Source: an uncultured Gammaproteobacteria bacterium
GTDB taxonomy: Bacteria; Pseudomonadota; Gammaproteobacteria; Ga0077536
DNA length: 48,813 nucleotides
Reading direction: 5' to 3'
Assembly: GCA_938075585.1 (NCBI GenBank)
Contig: CALJHG010000020.1
Location: forward strand, 1-48,813
Made by a program: the position numbers and the translations under genes. Numbering within the stretch: position 1 is the stretch's first letter; each line of letters opens with the position of its first letter. This document shows, one piece after another, positions 1 through 7,570 of the stretch. The notes beneath the pieces are model-generated. The model made no database searches. It had not been told where the DNA came from and worked only from the letters and a program-made list of their open reading frames with translations.

Positions 1-1097
1 ATATCTGCTCCCAAGGCGAGAAAGGCTGCCCAGGTGTTAATCCACCCGTCTGTATCGGTATATTCGAATATCGGTAACATTCTCTGATGGAATGCCACAT
101 CACCGCTAATCACTAACTTTTTAGCAGGTAACCAAACTACGATGTCTCCTGGGCTATGCGTTGGCCCAAGATGAAGCGCCTCTATCCTGACACCTCCCAG
201 CGTCACAACAAATTCAGACTTGAAAGTGATGTCTGGCGCAGAAAGTTTTGTTCCAGAAAGTTTGTCTCTTCGGCTATCGAGGAGACTATTTAAAATTTGA
301 GCTCCCTTTTTTTGAATCTCGCCAGCCGCATCAATATGCGCAACTACTTGAGCCCCCTGCTCTTGCCAGTAGCTTGAACCCAGCATTGCATGTCCCTGAC
401 CATTTTCGAGTATCACGTATTTCACTGGCTGATTGGTCAAATCCTTAATCTCGTCATGCAGTGCTTTTGCTAAAAGATAATTCTCACCCGCGTTAACTAC
501 TACAACCCCCTCATCTGTAATAATAAATGTAAGATTATTGTTATGTCCTGAATTAAAATAATCTCCTGGGCCAGTAAACCCAATTGCAGACCAGACCTGT
601 GGAACAACTTTTTGCGGGAGCCTATAGAGCATTGATCTCGGCGCATTATCTCCCTCCAGAGGGAGGCCCTTACTCTTCCAGTCTAGAAAACCATCGGAAT
701 AGTTTTTGACATTTGTGTAACCCATTTTCATTAATGCCACGGCGGCAAATGGACTCCTCTGGTTGGTGTCACAAAAAACTACTATCGGATGATCTCTATC
801 AGGAACTCGCTCTGGAACCTTATACTCAAGCCAACCGCGTTCGACATTGTGTAATCGCGGCAAATCAATAGTTCCACCTTGCTCATCTATTTCAGATGGC
901 GTCCTTACGTCAATATAAATTGGTGGGTTAATACTCATAGAAATCCGCAATAACTCTTCGGTATTTATGTTTATTATTTCGGACGATGTCTTGCCTACTA
1001 AAGCGTGTCCATCCATTATTTGATCTGACTTCGCACCGAAGGAAAAAAACAATACGAATAAAAAACTTAAAACTAAAATTCTTTGCTTAACCACCAT
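1..1097 (-). CDS. Rhodanese + metallo-beta-lactamase-fold protein (SoxH-like), 3' end missing
   Basis: This reading frame starts at the ATG at 1097 and runs off the left edge, giving about 365 residues. It begins with a signal peptide (positive residues, then a leucine/phenylalanine-rich core, cut near AKSD). Residues about 40-150 form a rhodanese domain with IDVRTPSE near its start and VVFCDTNQRSP at the active-site loop, so the cysteine is present. Residues about 175 onward resemble a metallo-beta-lactamase fold of the SoxH type (GPTHSPGD and ISGD motifs). The usual HxHxDH zinc motif is replaced by ENGQGHAML, so only one histidine of that motif remains. Its place next to a sox operon suggests a periplasmic role in sulfur-compound handling, which is inference. 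The fusion call is firm; its catalytic activity is uncertain. Confidence 0.75.
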   Translation of the reverse strand, partial: MVVKQRILVLSFLFVLFFSFGAKSDQIMDGHALVGKTSSEIININTEELLRISMSINPPIYIDVRTPSEIDEQGGTIDLPRLHNVERGWLEYKVPERVPDRDHPIVVFCDTNQRSPFAAVALMKMGYTNVKNYSDGFLDWKSKGLPLEGDNAPRSMLYRLPQKVVPQVWSAIGFTGPGDYFNSGHNNNLTFIITDEGVVVVNAGENYLLAKALHDEIKDLTNQPVKYVILENGQGHAMLGSSYWQEQGAQVVAHIDAAGEIQKKGAQILNSLLDSRRDKLSGTKLSAPDITFKSEFVVTLGGVRIEALHLGPTHSPGDIVVWLPAKKLVISGDVAFHQRMLPIFEYTDTDGWINTWAAFLALGAD

Positions 1098-1248
1098 GCA
1101 CAACCTCAATACAAAAACTGGCGATACCAAATAATTTTTAGCCATATAACGCTGCACTAAAAATATAAAAGGCTTGAATTAGTATCTCTAATCGTACTTT
1201 AATGAACCGCTAAATCAAATAACCACTTAACCTCGGATCGCGCAACTG
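1098..1248. promoter_or_regulatory. Divergent intergenic region
   Basis: This is a 151-bp AT-rich spacer between the leftward rhodanese/beta-lactamase-fold gene and the rightward alpha/beta hydrolase gene. It must hold both promoters. I see no convincing operator or consensus promoter in it. Confidence 0.3.
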
Positions 1249-2046
1249 ATGAAAAGAAAAAAGTTTCAGAATAAACAATTTTCTTCATGGGTTTTTTTAA
1301 CAGTAATCCTATTCACATCGATGGTTGTCGAATCATTTGACGCGGATAGAGAACAGAGAATAGCCTCGCAAACTCTGCAAACCCTCTTTCTGGGAGAACC
1401 AATCTGGCTAAAACAAGATAAGTCAGCGCAGTCTTTTTTGGGGTTAGTGACATTAAGCGACAAAAATAATTATAGTATCCTAATGATCCATGGCACGGGG
1501 CAAGGTCCTGACACCCCTTACGTGATTGGTCCCATGCGCGAATTCCTGTATGAAAGTGGTTTTGAAACACTCTCAATCCAGATGCCTGTTTTATCCGATG
1601 ATGAAAATTACGATAATTATATAAAAGTATTTGCCGAATCTAGGCGCCGGGTCGGACAAGGAGTTAAGTTCTTGCGAGAAACTAACCCTAGCTCAAAAAT
1701 CGTTATTTTGGGGCACAGCATGGGGAGTACGATGTTAATGGACTGGCTTTCTAATAACGATTCAGCAGATGTCTCTGGATTCGTTGCTATTGGATTGGGA
1801 TCCACTAATCAAAAAAAATTGAGCAGTCGGGTATTCTCTTCTGGAGACCTTAATTTGCCGATATTAGATATATTGGGTGAGAATGACTACGACTCGGTGT
1901 TGTGGTCAGCACCTCTGCGAAAAAACGCCATACTCGCGACCCATAAAAAATCAGCCCAAATAGTTATCGAAAAAGCAGATCATTTTTTTGCTTCCCACGA
2001 GGAAACCATTGCGCTGTCTATAATAAAGTGGATAAAAAACCTATAG
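1249..2046 (+). CDS. Exported alpha/beta hydrolase
   Basis: The 265-residue protein has a basic N-terminus followed by a hydrophobic stretch (residues about 12-28), so it is probably exported or membrane-anchored. The body looks like an alpha/beta hydrolase: an IHGTG oxyanion-type loop after the first core strand, a GHSMGS nucleophile elbow with the catalytic serine, an acidic LGENDYD turn, and a late histidine in ADHFF. The substrate cannot be told; DUF3530-like hydrolases have a similar layout. It lies head-on to the sox operon and divergent from the rhodanese fusion, so a link to sulfur metabolism is only positional. The ATG start is taken because the signal sequence begins there. Confidence 0.75.
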   Translation: MKRKKFQNKQFSSWVFLTVILFTSMVVESFDADREQRIASQTLQTLFLGEPIWLKQDKSAQSFLGLVTLSDKNNYSILMIHGTGQGPDTPYVIGPMREFLYESGFETLSIQMPVLSDDENYDNYIKVFAESRRRVGQGVKFLRETNPSSKIVILGHSMGSTMLMDWLSNNDSADVSGFVAIGLGSTNQKKLSSRVFSSGDLNLPILDILGENDYDSVLWSAPLRKNAILATHKKSAQIVIEKADHFFASHEETIALSIIKWIKNL

Positions 2047-2084
2047 AACCGAAACGCTAGCGAACTTAGTTCGAAGTCTATAGT

Positions 2085-2396
2085 CTATTCAATTACGCGG
2101 CGCTTCCAGCCATCCTCCTCTCTCGTAGCTTGTGCCAGCGCAGCATCGCTTTGTGCATAACCCTGCGAAAGCAGACTTAATGCCTGCGCCTTGTTACCTG
2201 CCTCATACTCTTCACGAGATCTTCTGAGAATTTTTTCCGTATCACGCCACTCATAACCTATTAGAGCAGCCCTTAGCCGCAAATCTTCTGCTTTTTGCCA
2301 TTGAGTATCAAAATTCAACTGAGCCTCTTCAGCGCTCAATGATGTCATCAAACCGACGCCAAAACATATCATAAAAAGTCTCTTATGAGCGCTCAT
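2085..2396 (-). CDS. soxK: SoxXA-binding protein SoxK
   Basis: This is a 103-residue periplasmic protein with a signal peptide (cleavage near LSAEE). Its helical body has the GYEWRDTEKIL segment followed by EEYEAGNKAQAL, a pattern typical of the SoxAX-binding small subunit (SoxK/SAXB) that accompanies single-heme SoxA. In characterised systems this subunit associates with SoxAX and improves its ability to load thiosulfate onto SoxY. The gene overlaps the end of soxA by four bases (ATGA), which indicates translational coupling and supports the assignment. It is the last gene of the sox operon. Identification rests on size, the EWRDT pattern and position rather than on catalytic residues. Confidence 0.8.
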   Translation of the reverse strand: MSAHKRLFMICFGVGLMTSLSAEEAQLNFDTQWQKAEDLRLRAALIGYEWRDTEKILRRSREEYEAGNKAQALSLLSQGYAQSDAALAQATREEDGWKRRVIE

Positions 2397-3223
2397 CTTC
2401 GCGTACTGGGGCCATTGAACTTAAGACCATTACTCATGTAACTTAAAAAATATTCAAGATTTTTATACTGTTCGCTCTGGCCAGCTAAAGGCTTTGCACG
2501 CACTTGGCTGTTACACCCGCTGAATCGTCGGTGCAAAGTTCCTATAGAGCCCCATTTAAACCGGTACACAGGAAAATTAGATACGTGGCCTAAGCTAGGG
2601 CTTAAAATTTCAGCTCGAATACGCATTCCCGAAGAAGCTACGTGACAATCGACGCAGGCAAAATTAAGCTGCCCCCTTTTGCTGTAATAGTATTTTTTTC
2701 CTTGCTCGTAGGCGTTAATTGCAGCCTCACCCGAAACCTCAACCTCAATGATCTCACCTCTTGAATGCAATGCCAGATAGGCAGAAATTTTGGCTATATC
2801 GCCCGTCTTATACTTGAGCGGCTGTTCGCCGTGAGACACCCGACAATCATTGATCGCTAACTCAAGGGTTACCACGGTATTTCTGTTTACATCAAAATAG
2901 GGATAATTCTTTTTACTTCTTTTACCATCCACGAAACAGTCACTATACGACGATCCGTCTGAGAAAACTGTCTCATTAAAAAGTATCTCGCCCTCGTCTA
3001 TAGCGATATCATAGGGCGGAAACTCCTCAATTTCTAGCCATTGTTGCCGACGTGTCTGGTCAATGGCATACACGCCATTGATAAAGTCACCAACCGGTAT
3101 TTCAGGGAACTTTTTATAAAAATAATTTTTAAAGGCGGTTTGATCAGAAGCTGGGTCAGCCCACACCGCGCACGAAAGAAAACAGCATATAAAAATAACG
3201 CTAAATATCCTCAAACACATCAC
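2393..3223 (-). CDS. soxA: SoxA, single-heme subunit of the SoxAX c-type cytochrome
   Basis: SoxA works with SoxX in the periplasm to couple thiosulfate oxidatively to the C-terminal cysteine of SoxY. The 276-residue protein has a signal peptide ending at VWAD. It carries one heme-binding CVDCH at residues 190-194 and the SGCNSQVRA segment whose cysteine (about residue 237) is the expected cysteine persulfide heme ligand. The N-terminal heme site of diheme SoxA is absent; two cysteines at about 96 and 127 sit where single-heme SoxA proteins carry a disulfide. This class normally comes with SoxK, which is encoded next by a four-base overlap. The upstream neighbour is soxZ, 29 bp away. Confidence 0.93.
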   Translation of the reverse strand: MMCLRIFSVIFICCFLSCAVWADPASDQTAFKNYFYKKFPEIPVGDFINGVYAIDQTRRQQWLEIEEFPPYDIAIDEGEILFNETVFSDGSSYSDCFVDGKRSKKNYPYFDVNRNTVVTLELAINDCRVSHGEQPLKYKTGDIAKISAYLALHSRGEIIEVEVSGEAAINAYEQGKKYYYSKRGQLNFACVDCHVASSGMRIRAEILSPSLGHVSNFPVYRFKWGSIGTLHRRFSGCNSQVRAKPLAGQSEQYKNLEYFLSYMSNGLKFNGPSTRR

Positions 3224-3252
3224 GGGAATCTCCCCAACAAGTTTTAGGAAAA

Positions 3253-3561
3253 TTACTTCACGATAAAGTCACCGGAGTCGGTTTCTCCCTTACTATCAAT
3301 AGAAGTAAAATTCAATGTATCGCCGACCTGAGGTCCCTTTATCTTAAAAGACAAATAAGGATTTTTCGAAACTGCTGGCCCCAAGTTAGTCCGAAAAACC
3401 TCTTCACCATTCCAAAAGCAGGTAGCTTCAGTAATATGGTACGCGGGAATTTTCTCCCCTGTAGTCGCGTCAACACGCAGACCGGTCTCCATGATGTGTT
3501 TCATCAGAACCTTGACTTGAACAACGTCCCCACGCATTTTTGCTTTACCTTTAATCGCCAT
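3253..3561 (-). CDS. soxZ: SoxZ, thiosulfate carrier partner of SoxY
   Basis: SoxZ forms the SoxYZ heterodimer that carries the sulfur substrate on the SoxY swinging arm. At 102 residues it has the family's usual length and lacks a signal peptide, as expected because SoxZ is exported bound to SoxY. Recognisable family features are the VKVLMKHIMETGLR opening strand, the THITEATCFWNG-like middle and the FTSIDSKGE end. The gene follows soxY after 14 bp and precedes soxA, the common order Y-Z-A. An AGGAG-type ribosome binding site lies just upstream (TAAGAGGAG in the soxY-soxZ gap). Confidence 0.95.
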   Translation of the reverse strand: MAIKGKAKMRGDVVQVKVLMKHIMETGLRVDATTGEKIPAYHITEATCFWNGEEVFRTNLGPAVSKNPYLSFKIKGPQVGDTLNFTSIDSKGETDSGDFIVK

Positions 3562-3575
3562 GGCTACTACTCCTC

Positions 3576-4031
3576 TTAACCACCACAGCCACCAATAGTA
3601 ACTTTCACTTCTTGCGTCGCAGTATAAACATTCCCGCTCGCGTAGACCGCAGCCACAACATTGGATGTTTCGCCCATTTTTATCCTCGTCGCTACCGATG
3701 CAACTGCATAGGGAGTTAATTCAAAAGTCGCAGCCAGTGGGTTAGGATTACCCTCTACATAAACACTAATGCTTTCAACATCCTCAATAGCGGTGGAGAC
3801 TGTTACCGGAACTACGGCTCCATTTTCAGCTATTTCGGGGACCTTTAACTTTACCCGATCACTATCTTGTGGTGCTTGACCATAAAGTTCGGAAATAGCG
3901 TCATTAACCGCCTCACTGTTAAAAGCATCTTTAGGCCAAGCCGCAAACAGTTGACTCGGGATCACCGAAAGCGCACCTAGGTAAGCAAACCAACTAAGTG
4001 CAGTTCGTCGTGACAAGTTCGTCAAATTCAT
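3576..4031 (-). CDS. soxY: SoxY, sulfur-carrier protein with C-terminal GGCGG arm
   Basis: SoxY carries the sulfur intermediate covalently on the cysteine near its C-terminus. The 151-residue protein ends in GGCGG, the diagnostic swinging arm, with the cysteine at residue 149. The N-terminus has a twin-arginine (LSRRTALSWF) followed by a hydrophobic region ending at LFA, consistent with Tat export together with SoxZ. The immunoglobulin-like body (EIAENGAVVPVTV, ESISVYVEGNPNP) is typical. The gene sits between soxX (39 bp upstream, or about the same with either soxX start) and soxZ (14 bp downstream). Confidence 0.96.
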   Translation of the reverse strand: MNLTNLSRRTALSWFAYLGALSVIPSQLFAAWPKDAFNSEAVNDAISELYGQAPQDSDRVKLKVPEIAENGAVVPVTVSTAIEDVESISVYVEGNPNPLAATFELTPYAVASVATRIKMGETSNVVAAVYASGNVYTATQEVKVTIGGCGG

Positions 4032-4070
4032 ATTCTGGTCCCGCCCAATCGTTAAGTTTCTGTGTACTTT

Positions 4071-4421
4071 CTATAGAGTATACAAGTATTCTACTATTTT
4101 ATGGATCTGATCCTCCGTCAGAATACCATGCAACCCAAAGGGTGGCATTATCGTATCTCGATTATTCGCCAATGGATTTGAAATTTGAGCGACTAGTTTT
4201 TTCTTATCAGGAAATCGACTTTTCATGGAGAACAGCGGAGGGGCAGTGTTTCCAGAAAACGGCCCGTTATCTATCGCGTGGCATGCCAGACAATTTCCCA
4301 TTTTTCTATCTAAAGTTAATCTCTTACCTGCGGCAACCCTTTGCTCAAGCACACCCCCTGCCCAAACATTAGTGCAAAGCAATAATACTATTAACAAAAA
4401 AACTGACTTGTCTCGTTTAAT
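4071..4421 (-). CDS. soxX: SoxX, monoheme c-type cytochrome subunit (probable AUU start)
   Basis: SoxX is the electron-accepting partner of SoxA. It has one heme site, CLACH, and a distal methionine in TIMPPFG. The frame has a stop codon directly before the ATT at 4421, so no upstream ATG, GTG or TTG exists. The usual caller choice, TTG at 4397, would give a 13-residue leader with no positive charge and no ribosome binding site. Starting at ATT gives MKRDKSVFLLIVLLLCTNVWA-type leader architecture (basic n-region, hydrophobic core, A-x-A-like end) and places GAGGGAG six bases upstream. The ATT overlaps the soxD stop codon, implying coupling. AUU initiation is inferred, not proven. The family call itself is secure. 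Confidence 0.88.
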   Translation of the reverse strand: MKRDKSVFLLIVLLLCTNVWAGGVLEQRVAAGKRLTLDRKMGNCLACHAIDNGPFSGNTAPPLFSMKSRFPDKKKLVAQISNPLANNRDTIMPPFGLHGILTEDQIHKIVEYLYTL

Positions 4422-5376
4422 CTATATCTCCCTCACTCAACATGTAGTCTACTGCCGCCTTCACTGATTCATCAGTGAGACTTAAATTACCACCTTTAGC
4501 CGGCATATAACCCTTCTCACCCAGATATCCATTTAATGCATTCTGATAAAGTACTTCTATGCCTTTTTCTTCACGCTGCTGCCAGTCCTTTTTATCACCT
4601 AAAATAGGTGCCCCCGCGACACCGGCGTCGTGACAAATAATACATGCTTTTTTGTATGTCTCGATAGCTAAGGCGTTCTCCTCATCCGACTCAGAACTAT
4701 CTTGCGATGCAGCGGGAACCAAATTACTGAGGTGCCCTACAGGCGTGACGCCCAGATCAGCAGCACTCCAAGAAGATACCTGTTCGGTAGTCAGGCAGTT
4801 AGTCATGCACCGAGAATTAAGTACTTCAGGCCTAGGATCGATGAAAAAACCTTTTTCGTTGGGTAAGGTTATTGTGGGCAGATTGTGTTTCGTCAATACA
4901 AAGTCGTCGTCGACCTGATCATTCAAATAAAGTACGTACGCAGTAAGAGCATAAACCTCGTTATCAGTTAATGACTGAGGCTGTAAAAAAGGCATCGCTC
5001 TATGAATGTAATCCCATAATGTAGACACATAAGGCCAATAAGAACCGACAGTTTTTTCAGGTTTCTCTTCCTTTAAGGTCCCAATACCACCTGCTATCAC
5101 GGGCCAACGGTCCTCTCCTTCCCCAAAAACTCCATGACACGAAGCGCATTTTTCTTCATACAATATTTCTCCAGACTCGACACTCCCGGAGCCCTCGGGT
5201 AAACCGAATCCATCAGGTCTGATATCTATATCCCAGCCAGCAATTTGTTCGGTAGTTGGAGAATGTCCAATATTAAAGCGGGTCTCTGCGTGCACAACAT
5301 AAATAACGAACACAGCCCACAACAGCACCCCGAGTAAAACCGAGAATTTAAGTGTTTTGAACATTCTTAACTTCAC
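4417..5376 (-). CDS. soxD: SoxD, diheme c-type cytochrome of sulfane dehydrogenase
   Basis: SoxD takes electrons from the molybdenum subunit SoxC while the SoxYZ-bound sulfane sulfur is oxidised. The 319-residue protein has an N-terminal membrane or signal segment (residues about 10-30), a first cytochrome domain with CASCH at 77-81 and a probable methionine ligand in AMPFLQP, and a second domain with CIICH at 245-249. Two extra cysteines (about 190 and 194) lie between them. The gene begins inside the 3' end of soxC (29-base overlap if the first ATG is used; the ATG four codons later still overlaps). Presence of SoxCD predicts oxidation to sulfate rather than storage of sulfur globules. Confidence 0.92.
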   Translation of the reverse strand: MKLRMFKTLKFSVLLGVLLWAVFVIYVVHAETRFNIGHSPTTEQIAGWDIDIRPDGFGLPEGSGSVESGEILYEEKCASCHGVFGEGEDRWPVIAGGIGTLKEEKPEKTVGSYWPYVSTLWDYIHRAMPFLQPQSLTDNEVYALTAYVLYLNDQVDDDFVLTKHNLPTITLPNEKGFFIDPRPEVLNSRCMTNCLTTEQVSSWSAADLGVTPVGHLSNLVPAASQDSSESDEENALAIETYKKACIICHDAGVAGAPILGDKKDWQQREEKGIEVLYQNALNGYLGEKGYMPAKGGNLSLTDESVKAAVDYMLSEGDID

Positions 5377-6613
5377 CAGTCGCTAAAACTTTCCAAGTGT
5401 GGATCGAGTTCTTGTGATAAATAGAATTAACTCCTCTCACTTCGCGTAACTGCGCCAAAGTCGGTTGTACGTACCCTGTATCGTCAATTGCTCGACTTTG
5501 TATCAAAGCTGGTGATCCATCCCAACTCCAATCTAAGCTAAATCGAGTAAGAGCCTTGTCTAAAACTAACCCTTTTAACTTAGCCTCCTTCCAAGAAAAT
5601 CCACCATCAAAAGAGATATCGACTTGCTTAATTCTCCCTCGTCCCGACCAAGCAACACCTTCTAACTCATGATAGCCGCGACTCTTTAAAGAATTCTCAG
5701 GACACACCGAGGTGACAACAGAATTAGTTTCTTGCACCCAAGTAAACTGTCGCGCGCGACCATCTGCCATTAGATCGGTGTATTTGGAGGTTTCCTCACG
5801 CAGGTGCCATGGTTTTTCTCCTAATTCGAGGCGCCTCAGCCATTTAATTGAGGTATTTCCTTCCCAACCAGGATTTACTAATCGCAGCGGATAACCCTGC
5901 TCAGGTCGTATCCTCTCGCCATTTTGTGCGTAAGCTACAATGACATCATCTAAAGCCTTATCAAGTGGAATACTGCGCGCCATGGCCGCACCATCTGCAC
6001 CTTCGGCTAAAACCCACTTAGCTTTAGGGTCAACCCCTACCTCAGCTAGCAACGTCGATAGCCTCACACCTGTCCATTCGCTGCAACTGATCATGCCATG
6101 GGTAAATTGCAATGCCTCCATTTGAGGGCCTCGCCACTCCATTCCACCATTGGCCGGGCACTCAATAAATCGAATTTCCGATACAGAAGGGAACCTCACT
6201 ACGTCATCCATAGTTAAAACTAAGGGGTTACCACACAGTCCGTGGATCATCAACCGATGTTCCTCGGGGTCAATATTTGGAATACCTGAGTGATGTCGCT
6301 CAAAATGTAAACTACTCGGTGTAATTATCCCCTGAAGGCTTTGTAAAGGCGAGAAACTGACTGAAGATATAGGTGTTGCGGTTAACCACGGGACAGTGCG
6401 CCGTATAGCGTCTTTTTCATACTCTGAGGGAGATCCGTAAGGTGCAGCACCGACTCCTGTTCCTGTCTGTTGCATCCAAGACGGGATATTAGGCGGTAAA
6501 TTTTCACCGTGCTCGGCAGCCCATATCTGATTGGCAGTCAATAGAGCACTGCCGGCTGCGACGCCCGCTCTTTTGAAAAATTTCCGACGCGATGAGTCGC
6601 CAGCAAGCGCCAT
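5348..6613 (-). CDS. soxC: SoxC, molybdopterin subunit of sulfane dehydrogenase
   Basis: SoxC belongs to the sulfite oxidase family and, with SoxD, removes six electrons from the sulfane sulfur bound to SoxY. The 421-residue protein starts with a twin-arginine leader (SSRRKFFKRAG, cut near IWAAE), so it is exported folded with its cofactor. The molybdenum-ligating cysteine is at about residue 152 in RFIECPANGG. The sulfite-oxidase dimerisation domain occupies roughly residues 290-400 (SVCPENSLKSRGYHELEG onward, with the DISFDGGFSWKEA strand). It is the first gene of the sox operon, transcribed leftward from the spacer shared with the probable selenoprotein. Confidence 0.94.
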   Translation of the reverse strand: MALAGDSSRRKFFKRAGVAAGSALLTANQIWAAEHGENLPPNIPSWMQQTGTGVGAAPYGSPSEYEKDAIRRTVPWLTATPISSVSFSPLQSLQGIITPSSLHFERHHSGIPNIDPEEHRLMIHGLCGNPLVLTMDDVVRFPSVSEIRFIECPANGGMEWRGPQMEALQFTHGMISCSEWTGVRLSTLLAEVGVDPKAKWVLAEGADGAAMARSIPLDKALDDVIVAYAQNGERIRPEQGYPLRLVNPGWEGNTSIKWLRRLELGEKPWHLREETSKYTDLMADGRARQFTWVQETNSVVTSVCPENSLKSRGYHELEGVAWSGRGRIKQVDISFDGGFSWKEAKLKGLVLDKALTRFSLDWSWDGSPALIQSRAIDDTGYVQPTLAQLREVRGVNSIYHKNSIHTWKVLATGEVKNVQNT

Positions 6614-6787
6614 AAATTTCCTACCCTAAACTAACCGTGGTGGCTCTACAAATGTAATGATATCAGATCATCTCACTTCGTATATCAAACCACAACTGGC
6701 CTAAGGAAACGTATACATATTAATCGTACATCATATGTGCGCTAAAAATGATTGCACAGATGTTAGTGGTCACCTAAATTATCTCAG
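6614..6787. promoter_or_regulatory. Divergent promoter region of soxC and the selenoprotein
   Basis: This 174-bp AT-rich spacer holds the promoters of the leftward sox operon and the rightward redoxin gene. A perfect inverted repeat, ACATAT at 6715-6720 and ATATGT at 6733-6738 with a 12-base gap, is a candidate operator. ArsR-type SoxR repressors control many sox operons, but none is encoded in this window, so the assignment is speculative. Confidence 0.35.
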
Positions 6788-7516
6788 ATGAATATAGGAA
6801 TACTTGCGTTAGCCATAGTCCTGATCCCTACTGGTAGGTGGTTTTGGCGCGCCTGGAAAGTCGATATCCCATCCTCGCCATACCTATTTCAAATGTCCTG
6901 GGCCGCGGGGCTAGCCTTAGGACTCCTCACCCACCACGGTGGAGCGGAAAGTACAGCTGCCAATTGGGCTATCGGTTTAGCATTAGTGCTCCTCTATCTG
7001 TCCTTTACAGGGACTCAGAAGGTCAGTACGTCTGCAATTAGAGTGGGCAGTAAAATTCCCTATTTTGAAGGCAGAGACAGCGACGGTAACTCCTTTAGTA
7101 GCGATACTCTAGAAAACAAAAGAATAATAATTAAATTTTTTCGAGCGCACTGGTGACCCTATTGTGTCGGCGAGTTACGTCGATGGGAAGCAATGCGACC
7201 GTTACTTGATGAGTTTCATGTGACGTTAATAACCGTGTCCACAGATACCGTGAGCGAAATAAAATTAGGTAGGAAAATGCACGGCCTAAAAGGAACAATG
7301 TTAGCAGACAACAAACTTAAAATTATCAATCAATTCGGTCTGAAAAATCAGAACCTCAATAACTTTAGAATACCTTTTCGACCAGGGCTACCTATCCCTA
7401 CCACACTTCTGATAGATGACACCGGGACCGTGATTTGGAAAGACGATACCAACCAATACAGCAAAAGGTCTGACCCTGAACGCATCAAACCTATTCTTGA
7501 AAAACTGTTGTCCTAA
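6788..7516 (+). CDS. Membrane-anchored thioredoxin-fold selenoprotein (in-frame UGA = Sec)
   Basis: The frame 6788-7156 ends in FRAHW-TGA and the same frame continues uninterrupted to 7516 as PYCVGELRRW. Read through, this is one 242-residue protein: two or three membrane helices (about residues 3-16, 35-48 and 60-76), then an AhpC/TSA-like thioredoxin domain. The TGA at 7154-7156 is residue 123, exactly where the first cysteine of the FRxHWCPYC active site is expected, and Cys126 is the partner, giving UxxC. A hairpin fitting a bacterial SECIS follows the TGA. The remaining fold features are intact (LPIPTTLLIDDTG cis-proline region, WKDDTNQY). A thiol-disulfide or peroxide role beside the sox genes is plausible. 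A nonsense mutation is the alternative. Confidence 0.85.
7154..7156 (+). other. Recoded UGA selenocysteine codon
   Basis: TGA in frame between TGG (W) and CCC (P) in the active-site motif H-W-U-P-Y-C. It replaces the catalytic cysteine codon of Cys-containing homologues. The flanking frame is open on both sides with strong homology-like features, arguing for recoding rather than termination. Confidence 0.83.
7165..7185 (+). promoter_or_regulatory. Bacterial SECIS-like hairpin
   Basis: TGTCGGCG (7165-7172) pairs with CGTCGATG (7178-7185) around the loop AGTTA (7173-7177). Six inner pairs include one G-U, and two outer wobble pairs extend the stem. It starts eight bases after the UGA and has a G as second loop base, 18 nt from the UGA. 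Short stem, small loop with an early G, and this spacing match the bacterial SECIS consensus bound by SelB. The call is from base pairing by eye. Confidence 0.75.
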
Positions 7517-7570
7517 AAAGTACTCTGGTCTAATCCTGTAATAACTAACATCATAGAGAAGAGTCGAACA

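Noticed and set aside
248-448. Plus-strand ORF of 66 residues
   Set aside because: It lies antisense to the rhodanese/beta-lactamase-fold gene and shows no family features.
7193-7516. A separate 107-residue ORF starting MRPLLDEF
   Set aside because: It is the same phase as 6788-7156 and lacks the N-terminal half of a thioredoxin domain and a ribosome binding site; it is the distal part of the selenoprotein.
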